Assembly: GCA_031262125.1 (NCBI GenBank)
Contig: JAISII010000091.1
Coordinates: 1 to 7,735, forward strand
Reading direction: 5' to 3'
DNA from: Oscillospiraceae bacterium
GTDB taxonomy: Bacteria > Bacillota > Clostridia > Oscillospirales > Acutalibacteraceae
DNA length: 7,735 nucleotides
A model generated the notes under the pieces. It ran no database searches, had not been told where the DNA came from, and worked only from the letters and a program-made list of their open reading frames with translations. Shown here one piece after another: positions 1-5,878 of the stretch. A program made the position numbers and the translations under genes. The number at the start of each line of letters is the position of its first letter. Position 1 is the first letter of the stretch.

Positions 1-484
1 TAACACTGTCGTTTAGGTTGCATACAAAATCTAAAAATATAATTACGGCAACGCTGATGTAAAAAATGAATGTGCCTATTTTGCCGTACCATTTGGCTGC
101 CGGGGGCTTTGTTCCACGTTTTAGCAAAAGTGCAGCCCCGCACAGCATCAGCAAATCTTTAATAATAAGCACAATTATGAGCGGCAAAACCGTCGGGAAC
201 AAGCTGCACAAGCACAAAGCTATGCCGATTAGTGTGAGTTTATCGGCAAGCGGGTCGAGCATTTTGCCAAGCTCGGTTATTTGGTTGAATTTGCGGGCGA
301 TTATGCCGTCGAAGAAATCTGTCAGCCCCGAAGTAACAATAAGCACCACAACCGCAATATAATAATTTGGGTTTTCTTTGCCCATAAAAAACGTCCACAC
401 AATTGGTGCAATCAGCAATATTCGCACAATTGTAAGAATATTGGGAACGGTTTTCAATTCTTTAAAATCAAGTTTCAAACCCAT
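1..484 (-). CDS. CDP-alcohol phosphatidyltransferase, probably PgsA-like; 3' end cut off by the window edge
   Basis: This is an integral membrane enzyme that joins a CDP-diacylglycerol phosphatidyl group to an alcohol. The likeliest role is phosphatidylglycerophosphate synthase (glycerol 3-phosphate as acceptor, pgsA), the committed step to phosphatidylglycerol. I translated 161 codons from the ATG at 482-484 with no stop before the edge; the family is usually about 180-200 residues, so most of the protein is here. The complete catalytic signature D-x2-DG-x2-AR-x8-G-x3-D-x3-D is visible at residues 56-81 (D56, D59, G60, A63, R64, G73, D77, D81). Hydrophobic segments lie around residues 16-33, 42-55, 86-113 and 135-153. 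The start is supported by GGAAGG at 493-498, 8 nt upstream. It follows cvpA by 45 nt and is probably co-transcribed with it. A cardiolipin synthase of the same fold cannot be excluded from sequence alone, so no symbol is given. Confidence 0.85.
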   Translation of the reverse strand, partial: MGLKLDFKELKTVPNILTIVRILLIAPIVWTFFMGKENPNYYIAVVVLIVTSGLTDFFDGIIARKFNQITELGKMLDPLADKLTLIGIALCLCSLFPTVLPLIIVLIIKDLLMLCGAALLLKRGTKPPAAKWYGKIGTFIFYISVAVIIFLDFVCNLNDSV

Positions 485-529
485 TCTTTTAACCTTCCAT
501 TCTATAAATATATTAAATGTTCAATATTT

Positions 530-1153
530 TTAAAACAAACTCATTGCAAACGAATTTTCAAAAAACCAAGCGTTATTTTGGAACAACGGCATTGTAAGCT
601 TTAGCACATAGATTAAAATTATTGATATTACCACGCCCTGTGCAAGCCCAAGCACACAGCCCAAAAGCTTGTTTAGGGTACGCAAAACAGGCAGCTCGAA
701 CACTTTTGTTATGATTTTTGACAGCAGCTTTGCCACTACCAATAAAACAACAAACAATACTATTATAACAAAAATCCCCAAAAGTGCAATAATAATTTTT
801 TTTGCCGATTCTTCAAGCACTGTGGCAGCCTGAGACAGGCCACCGTTGATGCTGGATGACAACGATTGACCGTCGCCCAACACAAGCTTTACAATTTGGG
901 GCATATCTTGCATTCCCATAGCTAACGAATCTGCCGTGCCGTTGCCCAGCAAAGCATTTTGTGCCGCCGTATGCACGGTGTTGTAAAAAAATGTGCTATA
1001 CAGCCATTCTGCCACTATGGGCGAAAGCCAAAAGGCTAAAATGCCTGCGGCTATTAGGGCTGCCAGCCCCAAGAGCATTTTTGCAGCCCCTTTTGCAAGC
1101 CCTATAAAAAAGCACAGGGCGATTATTGCAATTAAAAAAATATCAAAAAACAT
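530..1153 (-). CDS. cvpA: CvpA family membrane protein
   Basis: The 207-residue protein has the CvpA (colicin V production) family layout. Two hydrophobic segments sit at the N-terminus (about residues 5-20 and 26-46), a soluble central part follows (about 50-117), and two more segments lie at about 120-142 and 164-186. The stretch between the last two, ending in LNKLLGCVLGLAQG (residues 160-173), fits the conserved family signature before the final helix. The family is widespread, and its molecular role in Gram-positive bacteria is not established; the name comes from an E. coli colicin V export phenotype. The ATG at 1151-1153 is preceded by GGAGG at 1159-1163 with a 5-nt spacer, a strong ribosome site. 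It lies 50 nt after smc with no terminator between, so it is probably transcribed from the smc promoter, and the PgsA-like gene follows. Family assignment is firm; function is not. Confidence 0.85.
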   Translation of the reverse strand: MFFDIFLIAIIALCFFIGLAKGAAKMLLGLAALIAAGILAFWLSPIVAEWLYSTFFYNTVHTAAQNALLGNGTADSLAMGMQDMPQIVKLVLGDGQSLSSSINGGLSQAATVLEESAKKIIIALLGIFVIIVLFVVLLVVAKLLSKIITKVFELPVLRTLNKLLGCVLGLAQGVVISIILIYVLKLTMPLFQNNAWFFENSFAMSLF

Positions 1154-1203
1154 ATAGCCCTCCGCAAAACAGTAGCTTAAAACTAAAATTTTTCATTAAA
1201 ACA

Positions 1204-4200
1204 TTATTTGCCGCCAAGCATTTTTACGGCTTCGCTTGCTCGCAGCTCCAGCATTTTAGATACACCCTCGTCTTGCATTGTAACACCGTATAGAACGTCG
1301 GCTTCTTCCATTGTTCCACGCCTGTGGGTAATGAGGATAAACTGTGTGCTTGCCGTAAGGCGGCGAAGATATTGTGCGAATTTATCTACGTTCATTTCGT
1401 CCAGAGCCGCCTCAATTTCGTCCATTACGCAAAACGGTGCGGGGCGTACCTTCATAATAGCAAAATAAATTGCAATGGCAACCAGTGCCTTTTCGCCGCC
1501 GGAGAGTGCCTCGAGATGTGCCACGATTTTGCCGGGAGGATGAACCAAAATGTCTATGCCCGTGTTCAGCACATCCTCGGGGTCGCTAAGCGATAGTGCC
1601 GCCGTGCCGCCGCCAAACAGCTCTCGGAACGTATGAGTAAAGTTGCTGTTTATCTCGGCAAAGCTTTGCATAAAAATTTCTTTCATTTGCTTTGTAAGGT
1701 CGGCGATTATATTCTCGATGTCTTTTTTTGATTTTTCAACATCTTTTAGCTGTACGCTTAAAAATTCGTATCGCTGCGATACCTCTTTATATTCCTCGAT
1801 TGCAGCCACGTTTATGCTGCCCAAAGCTTTTATGCCCCGTTTCAGCTCTGCCAAACGCTTTTGTGCCGCTGTTACGCTCTCAATCTCGGCGGCTTGCTCC
1901 TCGGCTTTGCGGGGGGTGAGTTCATATTCATCCCACAGCTTTTGGATAATTTCGTCGTACTGTTTTTGCGAGTTTAGCTTGCGTTCTTGCAGGCGAGAAA
2001 GCTCGCCCACTATTTGCTCTTTTTGGACTTGAATTTCCCGCTCTTGTTTACGCAGCTCTACCGTTGCTGCCTCGAAGCTTGTTTTTTCTTCGTTAATTTT
2101 TGCAATTTGCAGGTTATACTCTTCAATTTGCTTTGCAGCTGCATCAATTTGTGTGAGGGTTGCGGCAATTTTTTCGTTAATCTCTTTGCAGGTTTCTTCA
2201 ATTTGGGCAATTTCGGCTTCTATTTCGCTCACACGTGCCGACTGACCTTGCTCTAACGCTTTTGCCGATTCGATTTCAAAATTAAGGGAATCGATGTCTT
2301 TTTGCAGCGAGATTGACTGCAATTTTTTGTTTTGCAGCTGCTCGGTTAGGGTTTGAGATAAATCAAGCAAAGCTTTTTTGTTTGAGTTAAGCTCATCCAG
2401 CTGAACCTGCAGGACGGTTACCTGCTTTTCAATTTCGGTAATTTTATCATCGGCGGCTTGTGCAATTGTGCTAAGCTGCTGTGTTTTTTCTTTATTTGCT
2501 GCAATTTCGGATTGTATTGCTTCAATATCCGAAAGTAAGCTTTGTTGTTCGGTTTTGGCGGCTTTTTGCTCGGCTTGCAGCATTACAAGCTCTTGGCTAA
2601 GGCGGGTTAAATCGCCTTTGTTGCCCAAAACCTCCGCCTCTAAGGCTGCACATTCGGCATTTATGGCAAGCAGAGCCTGGCGTTGCTCTTGCTCTTGCTT
2701 TTGCAAAGCTGCAACCGCTTGTTTAGAGGCTTCAATATCGGCAGCCCTGCTAAGCAGCCCCGACTTTTTGCCAAAAGAGCCGCCGGTAAGCGAACCCCCG
2801 GCATTAACCACCTGACCGTCTAAGGTTACTATTTTAAAAGAGTAGTTATAGCGTTTTGCCATTGTAAGGGCGGCGTTTAAATCCTCGGCGACAACAATGC
2901 GACCAAGCAGGCTGTTTAAAATTGCGGTGTATTTATCATCACACCCACACAGCTGTGCGGCAATGCCAACAAACCCGTAGCAATCATCTAAGCCTCGCTC
3001 TTGCAGGGTTTTGCCATTTATTGTGTTAATGGGCAAAAATGTTGCACGCCCTCCGTCGGCTTTTTTTAGAAAGTCGATTGCACGTTTTGCATCGGTATCG
3101 GTTGAGGTTACTATGTTTTGCATTGCACCGCCCAGTGCGATTTCTATGGCTGTGCTGTATTGCTGCGGCACGTTAATAAGCCGAGAAACAGGACCGTGAA
3201 CACCCCCCAGCTCGCCGCTTTTGCTGTGCTGCATAACCTTTTTTACCGAGTACGAAAAGCCCTCTAAATTGCGTTCTAAATCCTCCAGCAGTTTTATATG
3301 GGCAAGCGATTTTGAAACCTCGAGTGCTGTTTTTTCGGCAATTTGCTTTGCTGCATCTCGCTTTGCGGCACGGGCGGCAAGCTTCATTTCAAAGCCCGCA
3401 ATAGCATTTTTAAGCCCCTCTATTTTTTGCTGTGCGGTTGCAACGTCTTTTTCATACCCTTGCAAAAGGGCGGTTGTATCGGTGTGTTGTGCTTGTTTTT
3501 TGGTTAATGTATCGGTAAGCGTAATGGTGCGTTGGTTAAGCTCGTTTTGTGAGGAAAGCGACGTTATTTTCTCAATTTTATGCTCGGAGGCTGTTTGATT
3601 TAGCCCAACAAGCTGTGTTGTCAGCTCGCTTTCTTGCCCGCTGTGCTGCCCCGAATCCTGCGAAATTTGCAGCAGCTGCCCCTCATAGCTTTGGCACTCT
3701 TTTTTTGCTTGTTCAAGTGCTGTCAACAGCTCGGCAGCGGTTGCTTTTTTGCTTTCTATTTCTTTTTCAAAGCCCTGAGTTACATCTAAAATCCGCTCAA
3801 TTTCGGCTTGCAGCCGCTGTGCAGACTCTTGCTTATGCAAAATGTCGTTCTGCATAACCGAAACTTCGGCTTTGCGTTGCGAATTTTCTTCCTCGCTTTT
3901 GGCAATTGCAAGGCGTAGCTCCTCGGTTTGAGTGGCAAATGCGGCGTTTTTTAAATAGTTATCGTCAAAAGCTTTGCCAATTTGGTCAAGGCTTTGTTCA
4001 AATTCGTCCTGTTGATTTTGGCAAACAAGAATTTTATCCTCGTGGGCACGCAGGTTTTGGGCGAATTTGTTGATAGTAATCAGCCAAAGGGCAATTTCTA
4101 ACCCTTGCTTTTCTTGCGAAAACCGCAAAAATTCCTCCGCTTTTTGAGATTGCTCTTTTAGCGGCTCTACCCTAACCTCCAGCTCAGCGACAATATCACG

Positions 4201-4773
4201 CAGTCGTACCAAATTTTCCTCAGTTCGCAGCAGCTTGCGAGTGGCTTCGGTTTTTTTGTACCTATAGCGGGAAATTCCGGCGGCTTCTTCAAAAATCTCT
4301 CGCCTGTCCTCGCTTTTTGAGGACACGATTGCGTCAATCTTCCCCTGCCCTATCATCGAATAACCGTCTCGTCCTAAGCCGGTGTCCATAAACATTTCGT
4401 GAACATCCTTTAGCCTGACGATGGTTTTGTTTATAAGGTACTCGCTCTCTCCGCTGCGGTAATAGCGGCGGGTTATTGCAACCTCGTCCTTGTCAAAGCC
4501 CAAGGCACGGTCTTTATTCTCTATTGTAAGCGTAACCTCGGCAAAGCCTTGGCGTTTGCGGCCGTCGGTGCCGTTAAAAACAACATCCTCCATTTTTGTG
4601 CAACGCAAATTCTTGGTCGATTGCTCGCCCAGCACCCACCTTATGGCATCGCTTATATTACTTTTGCCGCTACCGTTTGGACCCACAACGGCGGTAATAC
4701 CGTTATCGAACGTCAGTTTTGTTTTATCGGGAAATGTTTTAAAGCCTTGCAGCTCCAAGGATTTTAAAAGCAC
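1204..4773 (-). CDS. smc: Chromosome segregation ATPase SMC
   Basis: This is the condensin ATPase that, with ScpA and ScpB, compacts and helps segregate the chromosome. The 1189 residues match the usual bacterial SMC length and the frame is unbroken. In order: the N-terminal ATPase half with Walker A GPNGSGKSN at 31-39 and the Q-loop glutamine at 143 (MIGQGKID); a long charged coiled coil at about 170-510; the hinge at about 520-665, starting GGVHGPV and ending with the conserved GGSLTGGS region; the return coiled coil at about 680-1020; and the C-terminal half with signature LSGGE at 1090-1094, Walker B FCVMDE at 1114-1119 (D1118, E1119) and the switch histidine H1150. All catalytic motifs are intact. 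The start codon is GTG (4771-4773), set by AGGAG at 4784-4788 with a 10-nt spacer. The gene has its own promoter at 4831-4859. Its scpA and scpB partners and ftsY, which often follows smc in Bacillota, are not in the window. Confidence 0.97.
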   Translation of the reverse strand: MLLKSLELQGFKTFPDKTKLTFDNGITAVVGPNGSGKSNISDAIRWVLGEQSTKNLRCTKMEDVVFNGTDGRKRQGFAEVTLTIENKDRALGFDKDEVAITRRYYRSGESEYLINKTIVRLKDVHEMFMDTGLGRDGYSMIGQGKIDAIVSSKSEDRREIFEEAAGISRYRYKKTEATRKLLRTEENLVRLRDIVAELEVRVEPLKEQSQKAEEFLRFSQEKQGLEIALWLITINKFAQNLRAHEDKILVCQNQQDEFEQSLDQIGKAFDDNYLKNAAFATQTEELRLAIAKSEEENSQRKAEVSVMQNDILHKQESAQRLQAEIERILDVTQGFEKEIESKKATAAELLTALEQAKKECQSYEGQLLQISQDSGQHSGQESELTTQLVGLNQTASEHKIEKITSLSSQNELNQRTITLTDTLTKKQAQHTDTTALLQGYEKDVATAQQKIEGLKNAIAGFEMKLAARAAKRDAAKQIAEKTALEVSKSLAHIKLLEDLERNLEGFSYSVKKVMQHSKSGELGGVHGPVSRLINVPQQYSTAIEIALGGAMQNIVTSTDTDAKRAIDFLKKADGGRATFLPINTINGKTLQERGLDDCYGFVGIAAQLCGCDDKYTAILNSLLGRIVVAEDLNAALTMAKRYNYSFKIVTLDGQVVNAGGSLTGGSFGKKSGLLSRAADIEASKQAVAALQKQEQEQRQALLAINAECAALEAEVLGNKGDLTRLSQELVMLQAEQKAAKTEQQSLLSDIEAIQSEIAANKEKTQQLSTIAQAADDKITEIEKQVTVLQVQLDELNSNKKALLDLSQTLTEQLQNKKLQSISLQKDIDSLNFEIESAKALEQGQSARVSEIEAEIAQIEETCKEINEKIAATLTQIDAAAKQIEEYNLQIAKINEEKTSFEAATVELRKQEREIQVQKEQIVGELSRLQERKLNSQKQYDEIIQKLWDEYELTPRKAEEQAAEIESVTAAQKRLAELKRGIKALGSINVAAIEEYKEVSQRYEFLSVQLKDVEKSKKDIENIIADLTKQMKEIFMQSFAEINSNFTHTFRELFGGGTAALSLSDPEDVLNTGIDILVHPPGKIVAHLEALSGGEKALVAIAIYFAIMKVRPAPFCVMDEIEAALDEMNVDKFAQYLRRLTASTQFILITHRRGTMEEADVLYGVTMQDEGVSKMLELRASEAVKMLGGK

Positions 4774-4830
4774 TTTTTAATTTCTCCTGCCTTTGTTTGC
4801 AAATATTAAAACCATATTTTTCTATGTTAC

Positions 4831-4859
4831 AGTATAACATAATCGGTTTGTTAAATCAA
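4831..4859 (-). promoter_or_regulatory. Sigma-A type promoter of smc with overlapping dyad
   Basis: On the minus strand the -35 box is TTGATT (4854-4859), followed by a 17-bp spacer and the -10 box TATACT (4831-4836). A TG one base before the -10 makes it an extended -10. Transcription would begin near 4824, giving a 5' leader of about 50 nt before the GTG of smc. A dyad, TATGTTA-5-TAACATA, covers 4823-4841 and so overlaps the -10 box and the predicted start site. It could be an operator, although part of the symmetry may simply arise from the AT-rich -10. The promoter sits just downstream of the pentapeptide-gene terminator, so smc appears to be transcribed independently of the rnc block. 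Confidence 0.75.
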
Positions 4860-4860
4860 G

Positions 4861-4878
4861 CCAAAAGTTTGCTTTTGG
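4861..4878. other. Short hairpin between the terminator and the smc -35 box
   Basis: The arms CCAAAAG (4861-4867) and CTTTTGG (4872-4878) form a perfect 7-bp stem with a 4-nt loop. No T-tract follows on either strand, so it is not a good terminator by itself. It abuts the -35 box of the smc promoter. It may be a protein site, a remnant, or chance in AT-rich DNA. Confidence 0.3.
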
Positions 4879-4880
4879 GC

Positions 4881-4896
4881 ATAAAAAAACCAAAGC
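4881..4896. repeat. 16-bp direct repeat, left copy
   Basis: ATAAAAAAACCAAAGC is identical to 5802-5817 in the same orientation, and the two copies bracket the pentapeptide-repeat gene and its promoter. Here it forms the outer left arm of the 4884-4926 terminator. It may be the mark of an insertion or recombination event, or two terminators may have similar tails by convergence; 9 of the 16 bases are the A/T tail. Confidence 0.6.
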
Positions 4897-4926
4897 TTTT
4901 TGTTATTTGTTAAGCTTTGGTTTTTT
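4884..4926 (-). terminator. Bidirectional intrinsic terminator after the pentapeptide-repeat gene
   Basis: A perfect 15-bp inverted repeat has arms at 4884-4898 and 4912-4926 around a 13-nt loop. The inner nine pairs form CCAAAGCTT/AAGCTTTGG, and the outer six are A/T pairs that provide a T-tract on either strand. It begins 11 nt after the TAA of the pentapeptide-repeat gene, so its main role is to end that transcript and shield the smc promoter. The symmetric design should also work for plus-strand transcripts, but no plus-strand gene is seen. Confidence 0.9.
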
Positions 4927-4937
4927 AGTTATTAATA

Positions 4938-5723
4938 TTAGTTGATAGGTTTCAAAACGTACCATGTATCTTTTCTATGCACTTTTATATATCTATCCCA
5001 AACTTCTTGCGGTAAATCTGTATTGTCATCAATATATGCTTCGTTTAGGTTTGTTTCGGTTAAATCCACTTCCTTTAGCTCTGCACTATCTAAATATGCT
5101 TTACTGAGATTTGCTTTGTCTAATAATACTCTAAATAGTCTTGCTTTAATTAATTGAATATTACTCAAATTAGTTTTACTTCCTTTTAAATTATAAAGAG
5201 AAAAATGCACTTTATCAAACTTTATTTTCAAAGCCGACATAACTTTTGCAGCAACAAAAACATTTTCTTTTGGTCGTACACAACCTTTACTTTCATCTGC
5301 TAAAGCCTCTGCTGAAGCCTTTTCAATCCCATCTTTTATAAACCCACACAAAATATCGCAAATATCTTCTCTATCCCTCTCAGAATCCTCTGCAAGCCGT
5401 TTTAACTCATAAATCGCCCCACGCTGAATGTATTCCTCTTTACTACCGAAATGCTCTATAGCCTTTGTAAGGCGTTCGCTACAATGCTTATTCTGTTCTG
5501 TTACAAATTGTTTTTCTTGCATAATGTGTTTGCGTAATTGCAGCACAGCAACTGCGCCAATGGTTAACACACCTGTAATGGCAATAGCTGATGTTATTCT
5601 GTCGGCATCATCTTTAACCATTGGCGGCAGCACACCAAGCCAAAGCAACAAAAACACGCCAAAGCCCACTAAAACAGCTAAAGCAAGCTGAACAAAAAGC
5701 CTATTAAAAAACTTTTTTAACAA
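4938..5723 (-). CDS. Membrane-anchored pentapeptide-repeat protein
   Basis: The 261-residue protein has two N-terminal membrane segments (about residues 9-32 and 43-62). A cytoplasmic-type linker rich in charged residues follows. Next is a module at about 84-130 with the pattern RLTKAIEHFGS...RGAIYELKRLAEDSERD, which I recognise from many bacterial pentapeptide-repeat proteins upstream of their repeats. A short run of degenerate A(D/N)LxX repeats spans about 169-231 (for example KANLSKAYLDSAELKEVDL), and the tail carries the common DLPQEVWDRY motif. Pentapeptide repeats fold as a right-handed beta-helix; the function here is unknown. The TTG start (5721-5723) is chosen because GGAGG at 5731-5735 lies 7 nt upstream and no in-frame ATG occurs before residue 35, beyond the first membrane segment. 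The gene stands alone with its own promoter and terminator. Its 3' half is strikingly AT-rich (27 G/C in 5101-5220), which suggests transfer. Confidence 0.85.
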   Translation of the reverse strand: MLKKFFNRLFVQLALAVLVGFGVFLLLWLGVLPPMVKDDADRITSAIAITGVLTIGAVAVLQLRKHIMQEKQFVTEQNKHCSERLTKAIEHFGSKEEYIQRGAIYELKRLAEDSERDREDICDILCGFIKDGIEKASAEALADESKGCVRPKENVFVAAKVMSALKIKFDKVHFSLYNLKGSKTNLSNIQLIKARLFRVLLDKANLSKAYLDSAELKEVDLTETNLNEAYIDDNTDLPQEVWDRYIKVHRKDTWYVLKPIN

Positions 5724-5730
5724 AACAACA

Positions 5731-5735
5731 CCTCC
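5731..5735 (-). promoter_or_regulatory. Ribosome binding site fixing the TTG start of the pentapeptide-repeat gene
   Basis: The minus strand reads GGGAGGTG over 5729-5736, a near-perfect Shine-Dalgarno core, 7 nt before TTG at 5721-5723. A second TTG at 5726-5728 is in another frame and meets a stop within four codons, so it is not the start. Confidence 0.8.
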
Positions 5736-5763
5736 CGAAAATTACCAATTATTTCCTGTTAAT

Positions 5764-5792
5764 ATTATACAGCAAAAAACTACATATTTCAA
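5764..5792 (-). promoter_or_regulatory. Near-consensus sigma-A promoter of the pentapeptide-repeat gene
   Basis: On the minus strand the -35 box is TTGAAA (5787-5792, five of six consensus bases). A 17-bp spacer and a perfect -10 box TATAAT (5764-5769) follow. Transcription should begin near 5757, giving a leader of about 34 nt that contains the ribosome site. It begins 10 bp past the terminator of the upstream radical SAM gene, so this gene forms its own transcription unit. No operator-like dyad was seen. The promoter looks strong and constitutive. Confidence 0.85.
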
Positions 5793-5801
5793 CCCTAATA
5801 T

Positions 5802-5817
5802 ATAAAAAAACCAAAGC
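5802..5817. repeat. 16-bp direct repeat, right copy
   Basis: This is the second copy of ATAAAAAAACCAAAGC, identical to 4881-4896 and offset by 921 bp. It supplies the T-tract and part of the stem of the radical SAM terminator (read on the minus strand). Removing the DNA between the copies would leave a complete radical SAM terminator next to the smc promoter region. Confidence 0.6.
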
Positions 5818-5848
5818 AACAGCAAAACTGTGCCTTGGCAATTTTTTT
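5804..5848 (-). terminator. Intrinsic terminator ending the plsX-rnc-radical SAM transcript
   Basis: Read on the minus strand, a stem runs from 5838 to 5811 (CCAAGGCACAG paired with CTGTTGCTTTGG; one mismatch, one bulged base, 5-nt loop). Seven T residues (5810-5804) follow directly. It starts 21 nt after the radical SAM stop codon. A run of seven T residues on the plus strand (5842-5848) could give weak activity in the other direction. Confidence 0.85.
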
Positions 5849-5850
5849 AT

Positions 5851-5878
5851 TCTAACTTCTAATCTCTAATTTCCAACA
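5851..5878. repeat. Degenerate heptamer tandem repeat over the radical SAM stop codon
   Basis: Three successive 7-mers, TCTAACT (5851-5857), TCTAATC (5858-5864) and TCTAATT (5865-5871), are followed by a weaker fourth, TCCAACA (5872-5878). On the minus strand they read AATTAGA, GATTAGA, AGTTAGA. The stop codon TAG (5859-5861) lies inside, and the last few residues of the protein (LEIRD) are coded by the repeat. Confidence 0.55.

Noticed and set aside
485..529. Possible promoter for the PgsA-like gene (TTGAAC in an AT-rich gap)
   Set aside because: No -10 box lies at 16-18 bp from it. The short gap and lack of terminator fit co-transcription from smc better.
281..604. Plus-strand open frame across the cvpA / CDP-alcohol phosphatidyltransferase junction
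   Set aside because: It is antisense to two well-supported genes, has no domain and no plausible promoter.
1208..4780. Numerous plus-strand open frames opposite smc, rich in Ser, Cys and Leu
   Set aside because: They are antisense shadows of the coiled-coil coding sequence, with no ribosome sites or recognisable domains.
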